Origin: Halogranum rubrum
GTDB lineage: Archaea > Halobacteriota > Halobacteria > Halobacteriales > Haloferacaceae
Length of the DNA: 64,000 bases
Direction of reading: 5' to 3'
Assembly: GCF_900114455.1 (NCBI RefSeq)
Contig: NZ_FOTC01000005.1
Coordinates: 62,001-126,000 of the forward strand
Shown: one piece after another, positions 29,119 through 39,459 of the stretch
Position numbering within the stretch: position 1 is the stretch's first letter
Layout: each line of letters begins with the position of its first letter
The notes under the pieces: model-generated
Told to the model about the DNA's origin: nothing
Database searches by the model: none
The model's input: the letters and a program-made list of their open reading frames with translations, nothing else
Position numbers and translations under genes: made by a program

Positions 29119-29937
29119 TCAGAGGTCGGCCTGTTCGAACCGCCACAGACCCAAGAGTGGCGGTAGCGACAACCAGCCGAGCAGCATCGCAATCGCGGCC
29201 ACCTGGAGGGTCACGTCACCGCCGGAGAACAGTTCACCGTTGAGGAACGCACCCGAGACGATTTTGAACGACCCCGTCGGGTTGAGGAGTCGAATCATCC
29301 GGAAGAGTTGCTGACCCGTCAGCGGTACCCATCCGGGGACGCCGCCGCTGAGTTGCAGGTAAATCTGCAGCGGGAACTGCGCGGCACCCCACAGCGGGAC
29401 GAAGACGAGATACAGTCCCATCGCGCCCGCGGTGGCGAGTTGCTGTGAGCGCACTGCCGCCGAGAAGCCGACGGCGATGGCGACGAAGACGGTGCCGAGG
29501 AGCGCCGTCAGGAGGATGTAGCCGATGTACGACCCGGCGTCGAAGGTGAAGGGGCCGATGGCGAGCGCGAGCGCCGGTAGAATAAACCCGACGACGATGG
29601 GTGTGGCGATGGCCGCCGAGCGGCCGAGCACCTTCCCGAACACCACGTCGGCGCGGGAGTGCGGCAACGAGAGCAGCAGTTTCAGACTACCCGTCTCACG
29701 CTCGCCGACGATTGCGCTGTAGGCCATGATGAGCGCGATGAGCGGGATGAGCGTCGTGACGAGCGTCCCGCTCAGGATGTTGAGGATGTCGTTCGAACTC
29801 GCCGTCTGCCCCGCGGGCGGACGGACGAAGTAGGCGATACCCGACGTGAGCAGGACGAACAGCGCCGTCAGGCCGATGAGCCACCACGAGCGGACGGCGT
29901 CCTCGAAGTCCTTGCGGGCGATTGCTTCCCAACTCAT
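29119..29937 (-). CDS. ABC-2 type exporter permease
   Basis: 272 residues with six hydrophobic segments. The N-terminus MSWEAIARKDFEDAVRSWW and the motif VGERETGSLKLLLSLPHSRADVVFGK (read in parts) are typical of ABC-2 permeases of the NosY/gliding type. Its start overlaps the stop of the ATPase gene (ATGA), giving a two-gene exporter. Substrate unknown; no copper or nitrous-oxide genes are nearby. Confidence 0.88.
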   Translation of the reverse strand: MSWEAIARKDFEDAVRSWWLIGLTALFVLLTSGIAYFVRPPAGQTASSNDILNILSGTLVTTLIPLIALIMAYSAIVGERETGSLKLLLSLPHSRADVVFGKVLGRSAAIATPIVVGFILPALALAIGPFTFDAGSYIGYILLTALLGTVFVAIAVGFSAAVRSQQLATAGAMGLYLVFVPLWGAAQFPLQIYLQLSGGVPGWVPLTGQQLFRMIRLLNPTGSFKIVSGAFLNGELFSGGDVTLQVAAIAMLLGWLSLPPLLGLWRFEQADL

Positions 29938-30857
29938 GCCGACACCTCCTGTTTCTGCCCTTCGGTGTACGAGAGAAAGAGGTCTTCCAGCGACGCTTCG
30001 GTCGTCTCGAAGTCCTTCACCGTCACGCCGCGCGCTTCGAGCGTCGAGAGCACCTTCGTCTTCACGCTGCTCTCACAGGAGACGACGACGGTGCCGCCGT
30101 CGCCCGACACGGACTCCACGCCGTCGAGGGCGCGAACGGCGTCGAGGTCGTCGCTCGACGCGCTGTCGACGGTGAGTTCGAGGCGTTCTTCGCCGCCAGC
30201 GGCGTCGCGCAGGCCTTCGATGCTGTCCTCGGCGACGAGGGTTCCTTCGCGCATGATGCCGACGCGGTCACAGACCGCCTCGACCTGGCCGAGCACGTGC
30301 GACGAGAAGAACACCGTCGCGCCGCGGTCGGCCTCCGTGCGGACGATTTCGCGCATCTCTTTCGCTCCAGCGGGGTCGAGTCCGGAGGAGGGTTCGTCGA
30401 GGATGAGGAGGTCCGGTTGCCCGACGAGCGCCATTCCGAGTGCGAGACGCTGACGCATCCCTTTGGAGTAGCCACCAGCCTTTCGGTCGGCGGCGTCGGC
30501 GATGCCGACCCGTTCGAGAATCTCGTCGGGGTGGTCGGTCGCGTCCTTCGAGCGGATGGCGAACTCGACGTGTTTACGACCGGTGAGGCGGTCGTAGATG
30601 TCGAACCCCTCGGGGAGGACACCGGTGCGTTGTCGGACGGCCACGCTGTCACGTTGGGCGTCGTAGCCGAGAACGCTGACGTCGCCCGTCGTCGGTCGGA
30701 CGAAGTCGAGAATCATGTTGATGGTCGTCGACTTTCCCGCACCGTTCGGGCCGAGAAAGCCGAACACCTCGCCCTCGGGGACCGTGAGGTCGAGACCGTC
30801 GACGGCGGTGACGTCGTCGTAGCGTTTCGTCACGCCGGTCAGTTCGATAGCGGCCAT
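29934..30857 (-). CDS. ABC-2 exporter ATP-binding subunit
   Basis: 307 residues from ATG 30857. Walker A GPNGAGKST (36-44), signature YSKGMRQRLALGMALVG and Walker B LLILDEPSSGLDP are intact, and a C-terminal accessory domain follows residue 215. Drives the ABC-2 permease encoded next. First gene of the pair. Confidence 0.93.
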   Translation of the reverse strand: MAAIELTGVTKRYDDVTAVDGLDLTVPEGEVFGFLGPNGAGKSTTINMILDFVRPTTGDVSVLGYDAQRDSVAVRQRTGVLPEGFDIYDRLTGRKHVEFAIRSKDATDHPDEILERVGIADAADRKAGGYSKGMRQRLALGMALVGQPDLLILDEPSSGLDPAGAKEMREIVRTEADRGATVFFSSHVLGQVEAVCDRVGIMREGTLVAEDSIEGLRDAAGGEERLELTVDSASSDDLDAVRALDGVESVSGDGGTVVVSCESSVKTKVLSTLEARGVTVKDFETTEASLEDLFLSYTEGQKQEVSA

Positions 30858-30990
30858 GGTTGCGGCTTGTACGACCACCGCATAAAGGGTTTAGGTCTCT
30901 CCAGAGCCGACAGATTGACAATCGTCGCAGCGACGAACAGCGTCCGAGACGCCGTCGTCGGCCGGTCTCGCGACGACTCGACCGACGGGG

Positions 30991-31287
30991 TTACAGTTCC
31001 TCGTCGGGGTCGTACTGCTCGGCCGTCCGCTCGGCCTCCGTCGCGTAGCGTTCGCGCGTCTCTTCGTCGGGCGTGTCGTTCAGTCGGTCGGGTTCGACGT
31101 CGATGGCGGCGGTAGCACCGGTGCCACGCTGTTGCATCAGGGTCGCCGCAATCTCCTTCTGGAGCATCTGCTCGCCGTCGGGCGTCGCGTAGACGAGCGT
31201 AATGAGATTTCGGTCGTCGTAGGTCCGTTCGACTAACCAGAGTTGGACGGTCTCTGTGGCGTCAGTGGACTCCGAACTGTCGGTCAT
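30991..31287 (-). CDS. Small acidic haloarchaeal protein
   Basis: 98 residues from ATG 31287. The core QLWLVERTYDDRNLITLVYA followed by TPDGEQMLQKEIAATLMQ looks like a compact alpha/beta domain, and the last 35 residues are Glu/Asp-rich. No family recognised. It lies 55 bp downstream of the DUF5694-like gene on the same strand and could be cotranscribed with it. Confidence 0.68.
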   Translation of the reverse strand: MTDSSESTDATETVQLWLVERTYDDRNLITLVYATPDGEQMLQKEIAATLMQQRGTGATAAIDVEPDRLNDTPDEETRERYATEAERTAEQYDPDEEL

Positions 31288-31342
31288 TAGGCTGTGTTCG
31301 CACGAGCGGTCCTTGTACTCTGTGACCGAGCGTCGTCGCCGC

Positions 31343-32206
31343 TCACTCGTCGTCCGGGAGGTACGGAAGCGCGCTGAGGGGGCAGAACTGCGAAAACTGA
31401 GTGAGTAGGTGTCGGAGCACGTGAACGTGGCCGGCACCGACGACGAAGAGGACGCGGTCGGTGTCGTCGTCGACGACCCGCCAGAGGTTGTGAACCATCC
31501 GGAGGTTTCGCCGGTACCAGTTGGCGAGGGCGTCCGGCCCGGCGTAGTTGTCGCCCTCCCCGTGCCGCAGGAATCTGTCGAACATGCCGTCGTTGTAGTG
31601 GAGAGCGGCCTCCTCGTTCAGAAAACGGTGATACGCCGGAATCGACGACGCGGCGAGGCGTTCGTCGAGTGAAGTCTGGAGTTCGTCGTGGTCGATTCGA
31701 GGCACGTCGAGTTTCGGCGTCGTGTCTACGTCTCTCTCTTCCAGCGCGTCGAAGTCCGGCCCGGAACCGAGTCTCTCGGGGACGTCGACGGGGACGACGC
31801 GTTCGTGCTTGAGTCGGTCGGCGAGACGGAAGCCGACTTGGACGGACTCTCCCCGACAAGAGAGCAGGTCGGCGTCGTGGTGGACATGCTGCGGGTCGAA
31901 CGTCCGCTCCTCGTCGTAAGCGACGTCGCCGTCTCGGTAGCGTGCATACACCTCGTTCACGTCGTCAGTCTGCGAAGCGGGATGTTCGACAGCGACGTGG
32001 TCGGGGTCCGCACGTTCGAGGTTCGAGACGAGTGTCTCCAGTTCTCGCTGTCGGGTGTCGACGAGAACGTCGTCGGTACTGATGTTCACCGTGTCGAGAC
32101 CGGGTTCGTTCATGTGGTACGTACCGAGGAGGACGACGTCGACCTGTTCGGGCGTCGGTGTCGGCCACGTCGGCGTCTTCCGTGCGGTCGCTCGGGGTCT
32201 GAGCAT
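31343..32206 (-). CDS. DUF5694-like protein
   Basis: 287 residues. The opening DVVLLGTYHMNEPGLD and later FVVGAGHVHVLRHLL flank a helical core, the pattern of DUF5694 and the wider TraB/TIKI-type group, in which a GxxH pair may bind metal. Known function: none that I can name for DUF5694; TIKI relatives are metalloproteases. No signal peptide, so probably cytosolic. A TATA-like AGTTATTCG lies near 32235. Confidence 0.72.
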   Translation of the reverse strand: MLRPRATARKTPTWPTPTPEQVDVVLLGTYHMNEPGLDTVNISTDDVLVDTRQRELETLVSNLERADPDHVAVEHPASQTDDVNEVYARYRDGDVAYDEERTFDPQHVHHDADLLSCRGESVQVGFRLADRLKHERVVPVDVPERLGSGPDFDALEERDVDTTPKLDVPRIDHDELQTSLDERLAASSIPAYHRFLNEEAALHYNDGMFDRFLRHGEGDNYAGPDALANWYRRNLRMVHNLWRVVDDDTDRVLFVVGAGHVHVLRHLLTQFSQFCPLSALPYLPDDE

Positions 32207-32355
32207 CGTGCGACGACGAAGAGCGGGGACCGAATAACTGTTCGGGACGCTGACGTTTCGAATGTCGAGTGTCGAATCGGGTCCGAAAAGTGCTCCGTTG
32301 GTCGGTCAGAGACGCTACAGCGCCGAAGCCGAAGCGAACGAGTTCGTGCGGTGAT

Positions 32356-33975
32356 TCAGTGCGACCGTTCGCCGCGCAGTTCGCCGACCGCGCCCGCGAG
32401 TTCGTCGATGGCGTCGGTCCCTTCGTCGGTGGCGTCGACGATGTGTGCGGCGGCTTCTTCGGTCTCCTCGGCGCGTTCTTGGACGTTCTCGATGGTCGCC
32501 GTGAGTTCTTCGACCGTCGTCGCCTGGTCGTCCGTCGCTCGCGACACCTCGGTGATGCCGTCGGCGGCCTCGTCGATAGCGTCGGCAATCTCCTCGAACG
32601 CCTCCAGCACGTCCGAAATCTGCTCGCCCGCGTGGTTGATGCGTTCGTGTGACTCCTCGGCGGCGTCCACGGTGGAGTCCGTCTGCGCTTGAATCTCTTC
32701 GATGCTCGTCGTAATCTGCTCGGTGTGGGTCCGCGTCTCGTCGGCGAGCGTCTTGACCTCCTCGGCGACGACGGCGAACCCGTCGCCGTCTTCGCCCGCG
32801 CGGGCCGCCTCGATGTTGGCGTTGAGCGCGAGGAGGTTCGTCTGGTCGGCCACGTCGGAGATGACCTCGACGACCGCCTCGATGTCGTCCATCCGTTCGC
32901 CGAGGTCGGTGACGCTCCGAACCACGTCGTCGCCGATGTCGACGACTTCGTTCGTCGCCGTCCGGGCGTCTTCGCTGGCGTCGAGACCCTGCGCTGCCGC
33001 GTCACGGGCCTGCGTCGCCGCGACGTCGACTTGGTCTGCGGTGGCGGCGACCTCCTCCATGCTCGCACTGAACCGCTGCATCTCGCTCGCCCCTTCCGAG
33101 AGCAGGTCGTTCTGCTCTTCGACGTTCCGAGCGATTTGATTCGCCGCCGTCGCCGTCCGTTCGACCGCGTGCGCCAACGACTGTGTCTCGGTGTCGACGC
33201 GCATCGCGACGTCTTCGAACCCTTCCGCCATCCCGTTGAGTTCGTCGACGACCGTGAGGAGTCTGTCTTCGACGACGCGCCCCTCTCGGTCGAAAGAGGC
33301 CCGTGCTTCGAGATGGCCGTCGACGAGCGCGTGGAGCGTCTGTTGGACCTCGTCGACGAGGTCCTCGATGTCGCTGTGGCGTCGAACTTCGTCCGTTCGG
33401 TCGCGGACGGTCTGGACGACGGCGACGAGGTCGCCGTCTTCGTAGATCGGCATCGACGTGTATCGGAAGTGGCGCTCGTCGCCGTAGCGGTCGGTCAGCG
33501 TCTCCTCCTCCGCGTAGAGTGAGAGCGTCTCGTCTTCGAGTGCGAGACCGTAGGTTCGGTCCGCCGTCTCGGGGGCGTCGAGCACTTTCTCCGCGAGCGT
33601 CTGTCGGCGCTGCGCGTCGGAGTAGAAGACCGTACTCACGGCCCGACTGCCGAGTGCTTGGTCGGCCGAGACGCCGGTGAGTTGTTCGAAACTGTGGTTC
33701 CACGCGACGACTTCGCCGTCGGTACGGAGCATGAAGACGGGCATCCCCACACCGTCGAGCAGCACGTCGTCGTCGATGTTCAACTCGTCGGCGGCGAGGT
33801 CGGTTTCGTCTTGAAACTCGAACTCGCCGCCGGAGGCGTCGGGGAGCGACGAGTCGGTTCCCGGAGACCCCTCGCTCTGGTCGGTGACGGTGACACCACC
33901 GTCAGTCATCGACGTCTTGCTCGACTCGTCGCCCGCGAGTCGAGAGAGTAGTGTTCGGACCGAATTGCGGAGCAT
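32356..33975 (-). CDS. Soluble methyl-accepting transducer with PAS domain
   Basis: 539 residues without membrane helices. A PAS domain spans about 68-195 (GMPVFMLRTDGEVVAWNHSFEQLTG read in parts), then a coiled-coil signalling domain from about 215. The MCP hairpin tip near 380-410 contains EAARAGEDGDGFAVVAEEV. It should couple a cytosolic cue to CheA/CheW and the archaellum motor. No che or arl genes are in this window. Ligand unknown; PAS suggests redox, light or a small molecule. Confidence 0.92.
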   Translation of the reverse strand: MLRNSVRTLLSRLAGDESSKTSMTDGGVTVTDQSEGSPGTDSSLPDASGGEFEFQDETDLAADELNIDDDVLLDGVGMPVFMLRTDGEVVAWNHSFEQLTGVSADQALGSRAVSTVFYSDAQRRQTLAEKVLDAPETADRTYGLALEDETLSLYAEEETLTDRYGDERHFRYTSMPIYEDGDLVAVVQTVRDRTDEVRRHSDIEDLVDEVQQTLHALVDGHLEARASFDREGRVVEDRLLTVVDELNGMAEGFEDVAMRVDTETQSLAHAVERTATAANQIARNVEEQNDLLSEGASEMQRFSASMEEVAATADQVDVAATQARDAAAQGLDASEDARTATNEVVDIGDDVVRSVTDLGERMDDIEAVVEVISDVADQTNLLALNANIEAARAGEDGDGFAVVAEEVKTLADETRTHTEQITTSIEEIQAQTDSTVDAAEESHERINHAGEQISDVLEAFEEIADAIDEAADGITEVSRATDDQATTVEELTATIENVQERAEETEEAAAHIVDATDEGTDAIDELAGAVGELRGERSH

Positions 33976-34093
33976 ACTGCCGTATCCTCACGTCCGGTTC
34001 CTTAATCTTCCCCAGTAAATTTCAAGGTTGATAATTGGAACCGATGTAGCGAGGACGTCAGTCTCAAGCCCGTTCGGATGCAAGCGTGGAGAG

Positions 34094-35830
34094 ATGGATG
34101 TGACCGAGGTCCGCGAGCGCGCGAACGACCTCCCACGGGACCCCGGCGTCTACCAGTTCCACGACGGAGAGACGGTGCTCTACGTCGGCAAAGCGGTCGA
34201 CCTCCGGAGTCGAGTCCGGTCCTACGCCGACCCGCGCAGCGACCGCATTCGACGGATGGTCGCTCGCGCGAACCGACTCGAGTTCGCCGTCACGGACACG
34301 GAGACGCAGGCGCTGCTGCTCGAAGCTAACCTCATCAAACGCCACCAACCACGGTACAACGTCCGGTTGAAAGACGACAAGTCCTACCCGCTGGTCCAGT
34401 TGACGGCTCATCCGGTTCCGCGAATCGAGGTCACGCGCGACCCCGACGAGGCCGCGACGGTGTTCGGCCCCTTCACCGACAAGGGACGGGTCGACGTCGT
34501 CGTCAAGGCGATTCGCGAGACGTACGGAATTCGGGGCTGTTCGGACCACAAGTACTCGAACCGCGAACGACCCTGTCTCGACTACGAGATGGGGCTCTGC
34601 ACCGCCCCCTGTACGGGTGAGATTAGCGAGGCGAGGTATCGGGAGGACGTCGAGAGCGCGGTTCGGTTCTTCGAGGGCGAGACGGGTGTGCTCGCCGACC
34701 CGCTCCGCCGAGAGATGGAGCAGGCGTCGCAAGACCAGGAGTTCGAACGCGCCGCGAACCTGCGAGATAGGCTCGACGTCGTCGAGTCGTTCCACGGCGG
34801 CGGCGGCGAGGCAGTCGCCTCCCAGTCCGGAGAGCGCGCCGTCGACGTCCTCGGGGCGGCCCTCGAAGGCGAACGCGCCATCGTAGCCCGTCTCCACAGC
34901 GAACGCGGCCAACTCGTCGACCGGTCGCGACACCGCCTCGACGCACCCGAGGACAGCGAGGAGGGCGTCGCCGAGGTGCTCGCCGCGTTCGTCGCGCAGT
35001 ACTACGCCGAACGCGAGTTGCCGGACGCGCTCTTGCTCTCGGAGCGACCCGACGACGAGGAGTTGCTGGCGTGGCTGGACGCGGAGGGTGTCGCCGTCCG
35101 CGTTCCGGGCGCAGGCCGCGAAGCCAAGTTGGTCGAACTCGCGCTCAAGAACGCCCGGCGCGGCCCCGGACAGGGCGACGAGTTGGGCGCACTCTCCGAG
35201 GCGCTCGGCCTCCCGCGAATCGAGCGCATCGAAGGGTTCGACGTGAGTCACGCGCAGGGGCGGTCTGTCGTCGGCAGCGACGTCTGTTTCGTGGGGGGGT
35301 CAGCAGAGAAAGCGGATTATCGAAGAAAGAAACTCACCGACCGCAACGACGACTACGCCAACATGCGCGAACTCGTGAAGTGGCGGGCCGAGCGGGCCGT
35401 CTCGGGCCGCGACGACAGACCGGACCCCGACCTGCTGCTCATCGACGGCGGCGACGGCCAACTCGGGGCGGCACAGGACGCACTGCAGGAAGTCGGGTGG
35501 GACGTTCCCGTCGTCGCCCTCGCGAAGGACCGAGAGTTGGTCATCACCGACACGCAGGTTTACGACTGGCCGAAGGACGCGGCGCATCTCCACGTGCTCC
35601 AGCGCGTCCGTGACGAGGCCCACCGCTTCGCCGTCCAGTACCACCAGACCCTCCGCGACGACGTGAAGACGGTGCTCGACGACGTTCCCGGTATCGGCCC
35701 CGAGACGCGGAAGCGACTCCTGCGGCGGTTCGGGAGCGTCGAAGGGATTAGAAACGCCTCCATCGACGACTTGTTGGACGTCGACGGTGTCGGTGAGAAG
35801 ACGGCGAACGCCCTCCAGTCGCGGCTGTAA
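34094..35830 (+). CDS. uvrC: Excinuclease ABC subunit C
   Basis: 578 residues from ATG 34094. GIY-YIG nuclease domain at the N-terminus ([17 protein letters not shown]; likely metal-binding Glu78), a four-cysteine group Cys149, Cys161, Cys169, Cys173 consistent with the Fe-S site reported for UvrC, a UVR motif near 206-235, an RNase-H-like nuclease ([16 protein letters not shown]) and C-terminal HhH motifs. It makes both incisions in nucleotide excision repair with UvrA/UvrB. Slightly shorter than many bacterial UvrC. Alternative start 22 codons upstream rejected. Confidence 0.97.
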   Translation: MDVTEVRERANDLPRDPGVYQFHDGETVLYVGKAVDLRSRVRSYADPRSDRIRRMVARANRLEFAVTDTETQALLLEANLIKRHQPRYNVRLKDDKSYPLVQLTAHPVPRIEVTRDPDEAATVFGPFTDKGRVDVVVKAIRETYGIRGCSDHKYSNRERPCLDYEMGLCTAPCTGEISEARYREDVESAVRFFEGETGVLADPLRREMEQASQDQEFERAANLRDRLDVVESFHGGGGEAVASQSGERAVDVLGAALEGERAIVARLHSERGQLVDRSRHRLDAPEDSEEGVAEVLAAFVAQYYAERELPDALLLSERPDDEELLAWLDAEGVAVRVPGAGREAKLVELALKNARRGPGQGDELGALSEALGLPRIERIEGFDVSHAQGRSVVGSDVCFVGGSAEKADYRRKKLTDRNDDYANMRELVKWRAERAVSGRDDRPDPDLLLIDGGDGQLGAAQDALQEVGWDVPVVALAKDRELVITDTQVYDWPKDAAHLHVLQRVRDEAHRFAVQYHQTLRDDVKTVLDDVPGIGPETRKRLLRRFGSVEGIRNASIDDLLDVDGVGEKTANALQSRL

Positions 35831-35952
35831 GGTGAGTAACTGGTGTAACTGATTCGTCTCTGCTCTCAGAACTCGACAGGAGAGCGTCGACTCTCCGACA
35901 TACGTATCGCGATTCCGAACTTTCTTCTTAGACACCGAACGACTACCGTGCG

Positions 35953-36240
35953 ATGGCCGATGACGAGTCAGCGGGGGCCGACGACGACCCGGTCGAACTC
36001 TCACACGACGAACTCAGAGAGCTGATACGAACGGAGGCACGCGACGTCGTCCGCGAGGAGATACGACGGACGCGGAGCCTCTTCGGGAGCATCATCGCTG
36101 GATTGTTCGGCTTCGTTATTCTCGGGCAGTCGATAGAGGCGGGCGGTATCTTGACCGCTATCCTCGTCGTCGTCGGCGTACTCCTACTCCTCGTCGCCGG
36201 TTTGGGGGCGACGAGTCTCTTTGGCACTAACAGAGAGTGA
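35953..36240 (+). CDS. Small membrane protein with acidic N-terminal helix (paralogue A)
   Basis: 95 residues. An Asp/Glu-rich start, then an amphipathic helix ELSHDELRELIRTEARDVV with EEIRRT, then two membrane helices (about 38-58 and 62-85). The same layout and motif recur in the next gene, 62 bp downstream, so the pair arose by duplication. No family recognised. Confidence 0.7.
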   Translation: MADDESAGADDDPVELSHDELRELIRTEARDVVREEIRRTRSLFGSIIAGLFGFVILGQSIEAGGILTAILVVVGVLLLLVAGLGATSLFGTNRE

Positions 36241-36302
36241 CGGCGTGGGGCGACCCTGCTCGACAGTGACATTTTTGACGGGCGGTTCCGTCGTCGAAGC
36301 TG

Positions 36303-36530
36303 ATGCCCTCCACAGAGCTCTCCGCCGACGAAGTCCGCGAAATCGCCCGTGAAGAGACGAGAAAGGCAATTCGGTCGGAACTGAGAGGGTACGCTTACGG
36401 CGTGGTCGGTCTCGTGGTAGGCTTTCTCGGCCTCCCACTGCTCTTCATGGCGGCGTCTTCGGGAAATCTCGCTGTCGTCGCGGTAGTCGTCGTCGCGCTC
36501 GTCGGGTTCACCGCGCTTCTGCTGTGGTAG
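36303..36530 (+). CDS. Small membrane protein (paralogue B)
   Basis: 75 residues. ELSADEVREIAREETRKAI aligns with the N-terminal helix of the preceding protein, followed by two membrane helices (about 30-50 and 55-75). It ends in LLLW and overlaps the convergent CPBP protease gene by 23 bp. Function unknown; the pair might form a hetero-oligomer. Confidence 0.68.
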   Translation: MPSTELSADEVREIAREETRKAIRSELRGYAYGVVGLVVGFLGLPLLFMAASSGNLAVVAVVVVALVGFTALLLW

Positions 36531-37500
36531 CGTCGGCGGTGTCACTCGACGAGGCGTCGTCTACCGGCGGCGTCCCGGTGAACACCTCGCTGCGCCACAG
36601 TAACCACGCCGCCGCGACGGTCCATCCGAGACCACCGACCAGTCCGAGCGGCGTCGGGCCGACCAGTGGGTTCGGCTGCCCGGCGACGAACAGCACGCTG
36701 AGACCGGCGACGGCGTTGATGGCGCCGTGGCCGATGGCGGCGGGCCAGACGCTCTCGCTTCGGAGCGTCACCCACGCGAGGAAGACACCTGTCGTGAGGG
36801 TGAACCAACACATCGCGAGGAAACCGGTCCACGGCACACCGGGATACTCGAAGCCGTAGTTGTAGCCCATCGCGATGAGCGGCCAGTGCCACGCCCCCCA
36901 GACGAGTCCAACAAGGAGCGTCGCCTGTCGCGTTCCGAGTGGGAGCAGTTTCGGGAGCAGGTAGGCGCGCCACCCGAACTCCTCGCCGAAGGCGAACAGC
37001 ATGTTGATGAGTGGTGCGATGGTGACCGCTGCGACGAGTTGGATGGCGACGAGCGTCCACGGGTCGATACCGATGTCGCCGCCTGCGGCCTGCCGAAGCG
37101 CCTCGGTGTACGTCGTGAGTTCCGGGTCGAACGAGGCCGAGAAGACGGCGAAGTAGACGCCTGCACCGACGAGCGTCAACAAGACCGGAGCGAACCACGC
37201 CACGGCGTAGACACGGAGTGAGCCCCTGAGGTGCGGGCGAATCTGGAGGTCCTTTCGCCCTTCGCCAGTGAGGAGTCGGGCAGCGACGTTGCCGAGAGCG
37301 GGAGCGAACATGTACGCCGTCGGGAGAAGTACCGTCGCGAGCGTGATACCGAGACCGGGGAGGAGTTCGGGACTGTCGGTGAGTCCACCGGTCAGAAAGA
37401 GCGCCGCCGCCGTCGCCCACGCGACGCCGTAGGCGACGACCAGGAAGATGGCGACACGACGTGTCTCGATGGAATGACTGTCTGATTGCTGGAGGGACAT
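36508..37500 (-). CDS. CPBP-family intramembrane metalloprotease
   Basis: 330 residues from ATG 37500, about eight hydrophobic segments. The CPBP/Abi motifs are intact: EEFGWR (173-178), His205 in WGAWHW and His258/Asn262 in IGHGAIN, the expected metal ligands. Known members include CAAX prenyl proteases and bacteriocin-immunity proteins; targets in haloarchaea are unknown. The last 25 residues are polar and Thr/Asp-rich. It overlaps the convergent small membrane gene at its 3' end. Confidence 0.88.
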   Translation of the reverse strand: MSLQQSDSHSIETRRVAIFLVVAYGVAWATAAALFLTGGLTDSPELLPGLGITLATVLLPTAYMFAPALGNVAARLLTGEGRKDLQIRPHLRGSLRVYAVAWFAPVLLTLVGAGVYFAVFSASFDPELTTYTEALRQAAGGDIGIDPWTLVAIQLVAAVTIAPLINMLFAFGEEFGWRAYLLPKLLPLGTRQATLLVGLVWGAWHWPLIAMGYNYGFEYPGVPWTGFLAMCWFTLTTGVFLAWVTLRSESVWPAAIGHGAINAVAGLSVLFVAGQPNPLVGPTPLGLVGGLGWTVAAAWLLWRSEVFTGTPPVDDASSSDTADATTAEAR

Positions 37501-37674
37501 GCGGCTACAGATGCTGGCAGCGAGCAAAAAGCGTCGGGTCTGGTAGAATTCGCCAGGTCACCCTCGTTTCGGGCTGACGGGAGTAACGGAGGTGATAGCA
37601 GTGACAGAAGTAACTGAAGGAGTTGAGCGGACTGCCAAAATGGTGAAGAAGACGGGTTTCTGCGGCGACGCCGC

Positions 37675-38589
37675 TTACGAAATCTTGTCGTACTGGTCGC
37701 TCAGTTTCTCGGCGGCCTCGTCCATCAGATTCTGCTCGTAGTCGTCGAGGTCCCACTCGACGACTTCCTCGATACCGTTCGAGCCGAGTTTGACGGGGAC
37801 GCCGAAAGCAGTGTCCTCGTAGCCGTACTCGCCGTCGAGGACGAGCGACCCGGGCAGCACCTCGCCGGTGTCGCGCAGGATGGCTTCGACCATGTGGGCG
37901 ACGCCCGTCGCCGGGCCCCACTGCGTCGCACCTTTTCGGCTGATGACGTCCATCGCCGACTCCTGCAGGTCGCCGAGAATCTCCTCTCTCTCACTCTCGC
38001 TGAACTCGGGGTCCTTGCCGTCGACGCGGACCTTCGAGAACACGGGCACCTGTGCGTCGCCGTGTTCGCCGAGAATCGTCGCCTCGACGTTCTTGACGGG
38101 GACGTCGAAGCGCTCCGAGAGGACGTAGCGGAAGCGCGCGGAGTCGAGTCGGCCACCGAAGCCGACGACCTTGTGTCGGTCGCGGTCGCCCGCCTCGTAG
38201 AGGTGGCGGTTGAGCAGGTCGACCGGGTTCGACGTCGTCACGGAGACGAAGTCGTCGTTGTACTCGGCGATGGACGACCCGATGTCGGCCATGATGGGCG
38301 CGTTGTCGCCCGCGAGGTCGATACGCGTCTGGCCTTCCTTCCGCGGAATGCCGGCCGTGACGACGACGACGTCCGACCCCTCGGTGGCCGAGTAGTCGCC
38401 CTGTCGAACCGTCGTGTTCGAGTCGTAGGCGATGCCGTGGTTCGTATCGGCCGCCTGTCCGATCGTCTTGTCCTCCATGTCCGGGATGTCCACGAAGACG
38501 AGTTCGTCGACCACGTCACGGAGTGCGAGATTGTATCCTGCGGCGGCACCGACCGTCCCTGCGGCGCCGACCACGCTAACTTTCGTCAT
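37675..38589 (-). CDS. mdh: Malate dehydrogenase
   Basis: 304 residues from ATG 38589. Rossmann motif GAAGTVG (8-14), mobile loop IPRKEGQTR with substrate arginines near 83-89, and catalytic His176 in GEHGDAQ. This is the LDH-like tetrameric haloarchaeal MDH that interconverts malate and oxaloacetate in the citric-acid cycle. The reading frame runs open far upstream, but that extension has no MDH similarity and crosses the divergent gene, so it is not coding. Confidence 0.96.
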   Translation of the reverse strand: MTKVSVVGAAGTVGAAAGYNLALRDVVDELVFVDIPDMEDKTIGQAADTNHGIAYDSNTTVRQGDYSATEGSDVVVVTAGIPRKEGQTRIDLAGDNAPIMADIGSSIAEYNDDFVSVTTSNPVDLLNRHLYEAGDRDRHKVVGFGGRLDSARFRYVLSERFDVPVKNVEATILGEHGDAQVPVFSKVRVDGKDPEFSESEREEILGDLQESAMDVISRKGATQWGPATGVAHMVEAILRDTGEVLPGSLVLDGEYGYEDTAFGVPVKLGSNGIEEVVEWDLDDYEQNLMDEAAEKLSDQYDKIS

Positions 38590-38732
38590 ACCACGTAAAC
38601 CTGCCCGCGGATTCCGATTAAACGCTTCGGAACGGGCGGAAACCCACGGTTCCGACGTTGTTGACATACGACAATCGTCGAAGACGACGGCGTCCCGTTG
38701 TCTTTTTCGATGCGAGGAACGAGAGTAGAGCC

Positions 38733-39407
38733 ATGAGCGAGTTCGACAAAGAGGCCGAACGAGAGAAACTCCGCGAGAAGTTCGCGAAGGACGACGAGAA
38801 ACGACAGAGTACGAAACGAATGAGCGAACTCCTGTTGAAGGGTGCGACGATGACGAACAGTCACTGCAACACCTGCGGTGACCCCGTCTTCCGCTTCGAC
38901 GGACAGGAGTTCTGTCCGTCGTGCCAAGATGCAGAAGTGTCCGGCGGGCAGATTCGACTTCGGAACCCGAGCGGACAGCAGGCGGCACAGACGCAGACCG
39001 ACTCGTCGGAGCGTGAGGCGACGGTAGCGTCCGAGACACAGCAAGCGCAGCAGACGAAACAAGCACAGCAAGCGCAACAGGCGCAACAAGCACAAGAGAC
39101 CCCGCAGGCCCGTGACGGCGAGACAGCAGGCCCCGCTGTCGAACCGACGCAACCGCCGGTGCCGACGAGCGAAGCGGCCGACGAATCGAAGACGGCGGCG
39201 ACGTCGCCGGAGACGAGAGGGGCGGCAGAGACGAAGACGAGTTCGACCGGCGACGACGCGAACCTCGACACCGCCCGCGCCGCCCTCCGCCGGACGGTGA
39301 CACGCTACGCCGAGGAGGCCGAGCGAACCGACGACCCTCGGCGCGCCCGCGAACTGCTCGCTGCCGCCCACGAGGCCGCCGAGACGCTCGCCGCGCTTCG
39401 CCGCTGA
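38733..39407 (+). CDS. Sjogren/scleroderma autoantigen-1 (p27)-like zinc-ribbon protein
   Basis: 224 residues from ATG 38733. The N-terminal 75 residues match the family: a charged helix, [16 protein letters not shown], then a zinc ribbon CNTC (50-53) and CPSC (65-68). Residues about 84-180 are Gln/Ala/Thr-rich, with CAA/CAG-type repeats around 39050-39105. The C-terminus is a short helical bundle. Function unclear in archaea. Divergent from mdh. Confidence 0.85.
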   Translation: MSEFDKEAEREKLREKFAKDDEKRQSTKRMSELLLKGATMTNSHCNTCGDPVFRFDGQEFCPSCQDAEVSGGQIRLRNPSGQQAAQTQTDSSEREATVASETQQAQQTKQAQQAQQAQQAQETPQARDGETAGPAVEPTQPPVPTSEAADESKTAATSPETRGAAETKTSSTGDDANLDTARAALRRTVTRYAEEAERTDDPRRARELLAAAHEAAETLAALRR

Positions 39408-39459
39408 TCCGACTCCTTATCGCTCGCTCGCAGTTGGTGAAAGCCCCACAGGTGGAGGT

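Noticed and set aside
37501-37674. Possible small gene between the CPBP protease and mdh
   Set aside because: No frame has a start with promoter and consistent codon bias; the stretch probably holds the CPBP promoter only.
38590-39303. N-terminal extension of about 238 codons for mdh
   Set aside because: It crosses the divergent p27-like gene, is Ser/Arg-rich and lacks any MDH similarity; the ATG at 38589 gives the family length.
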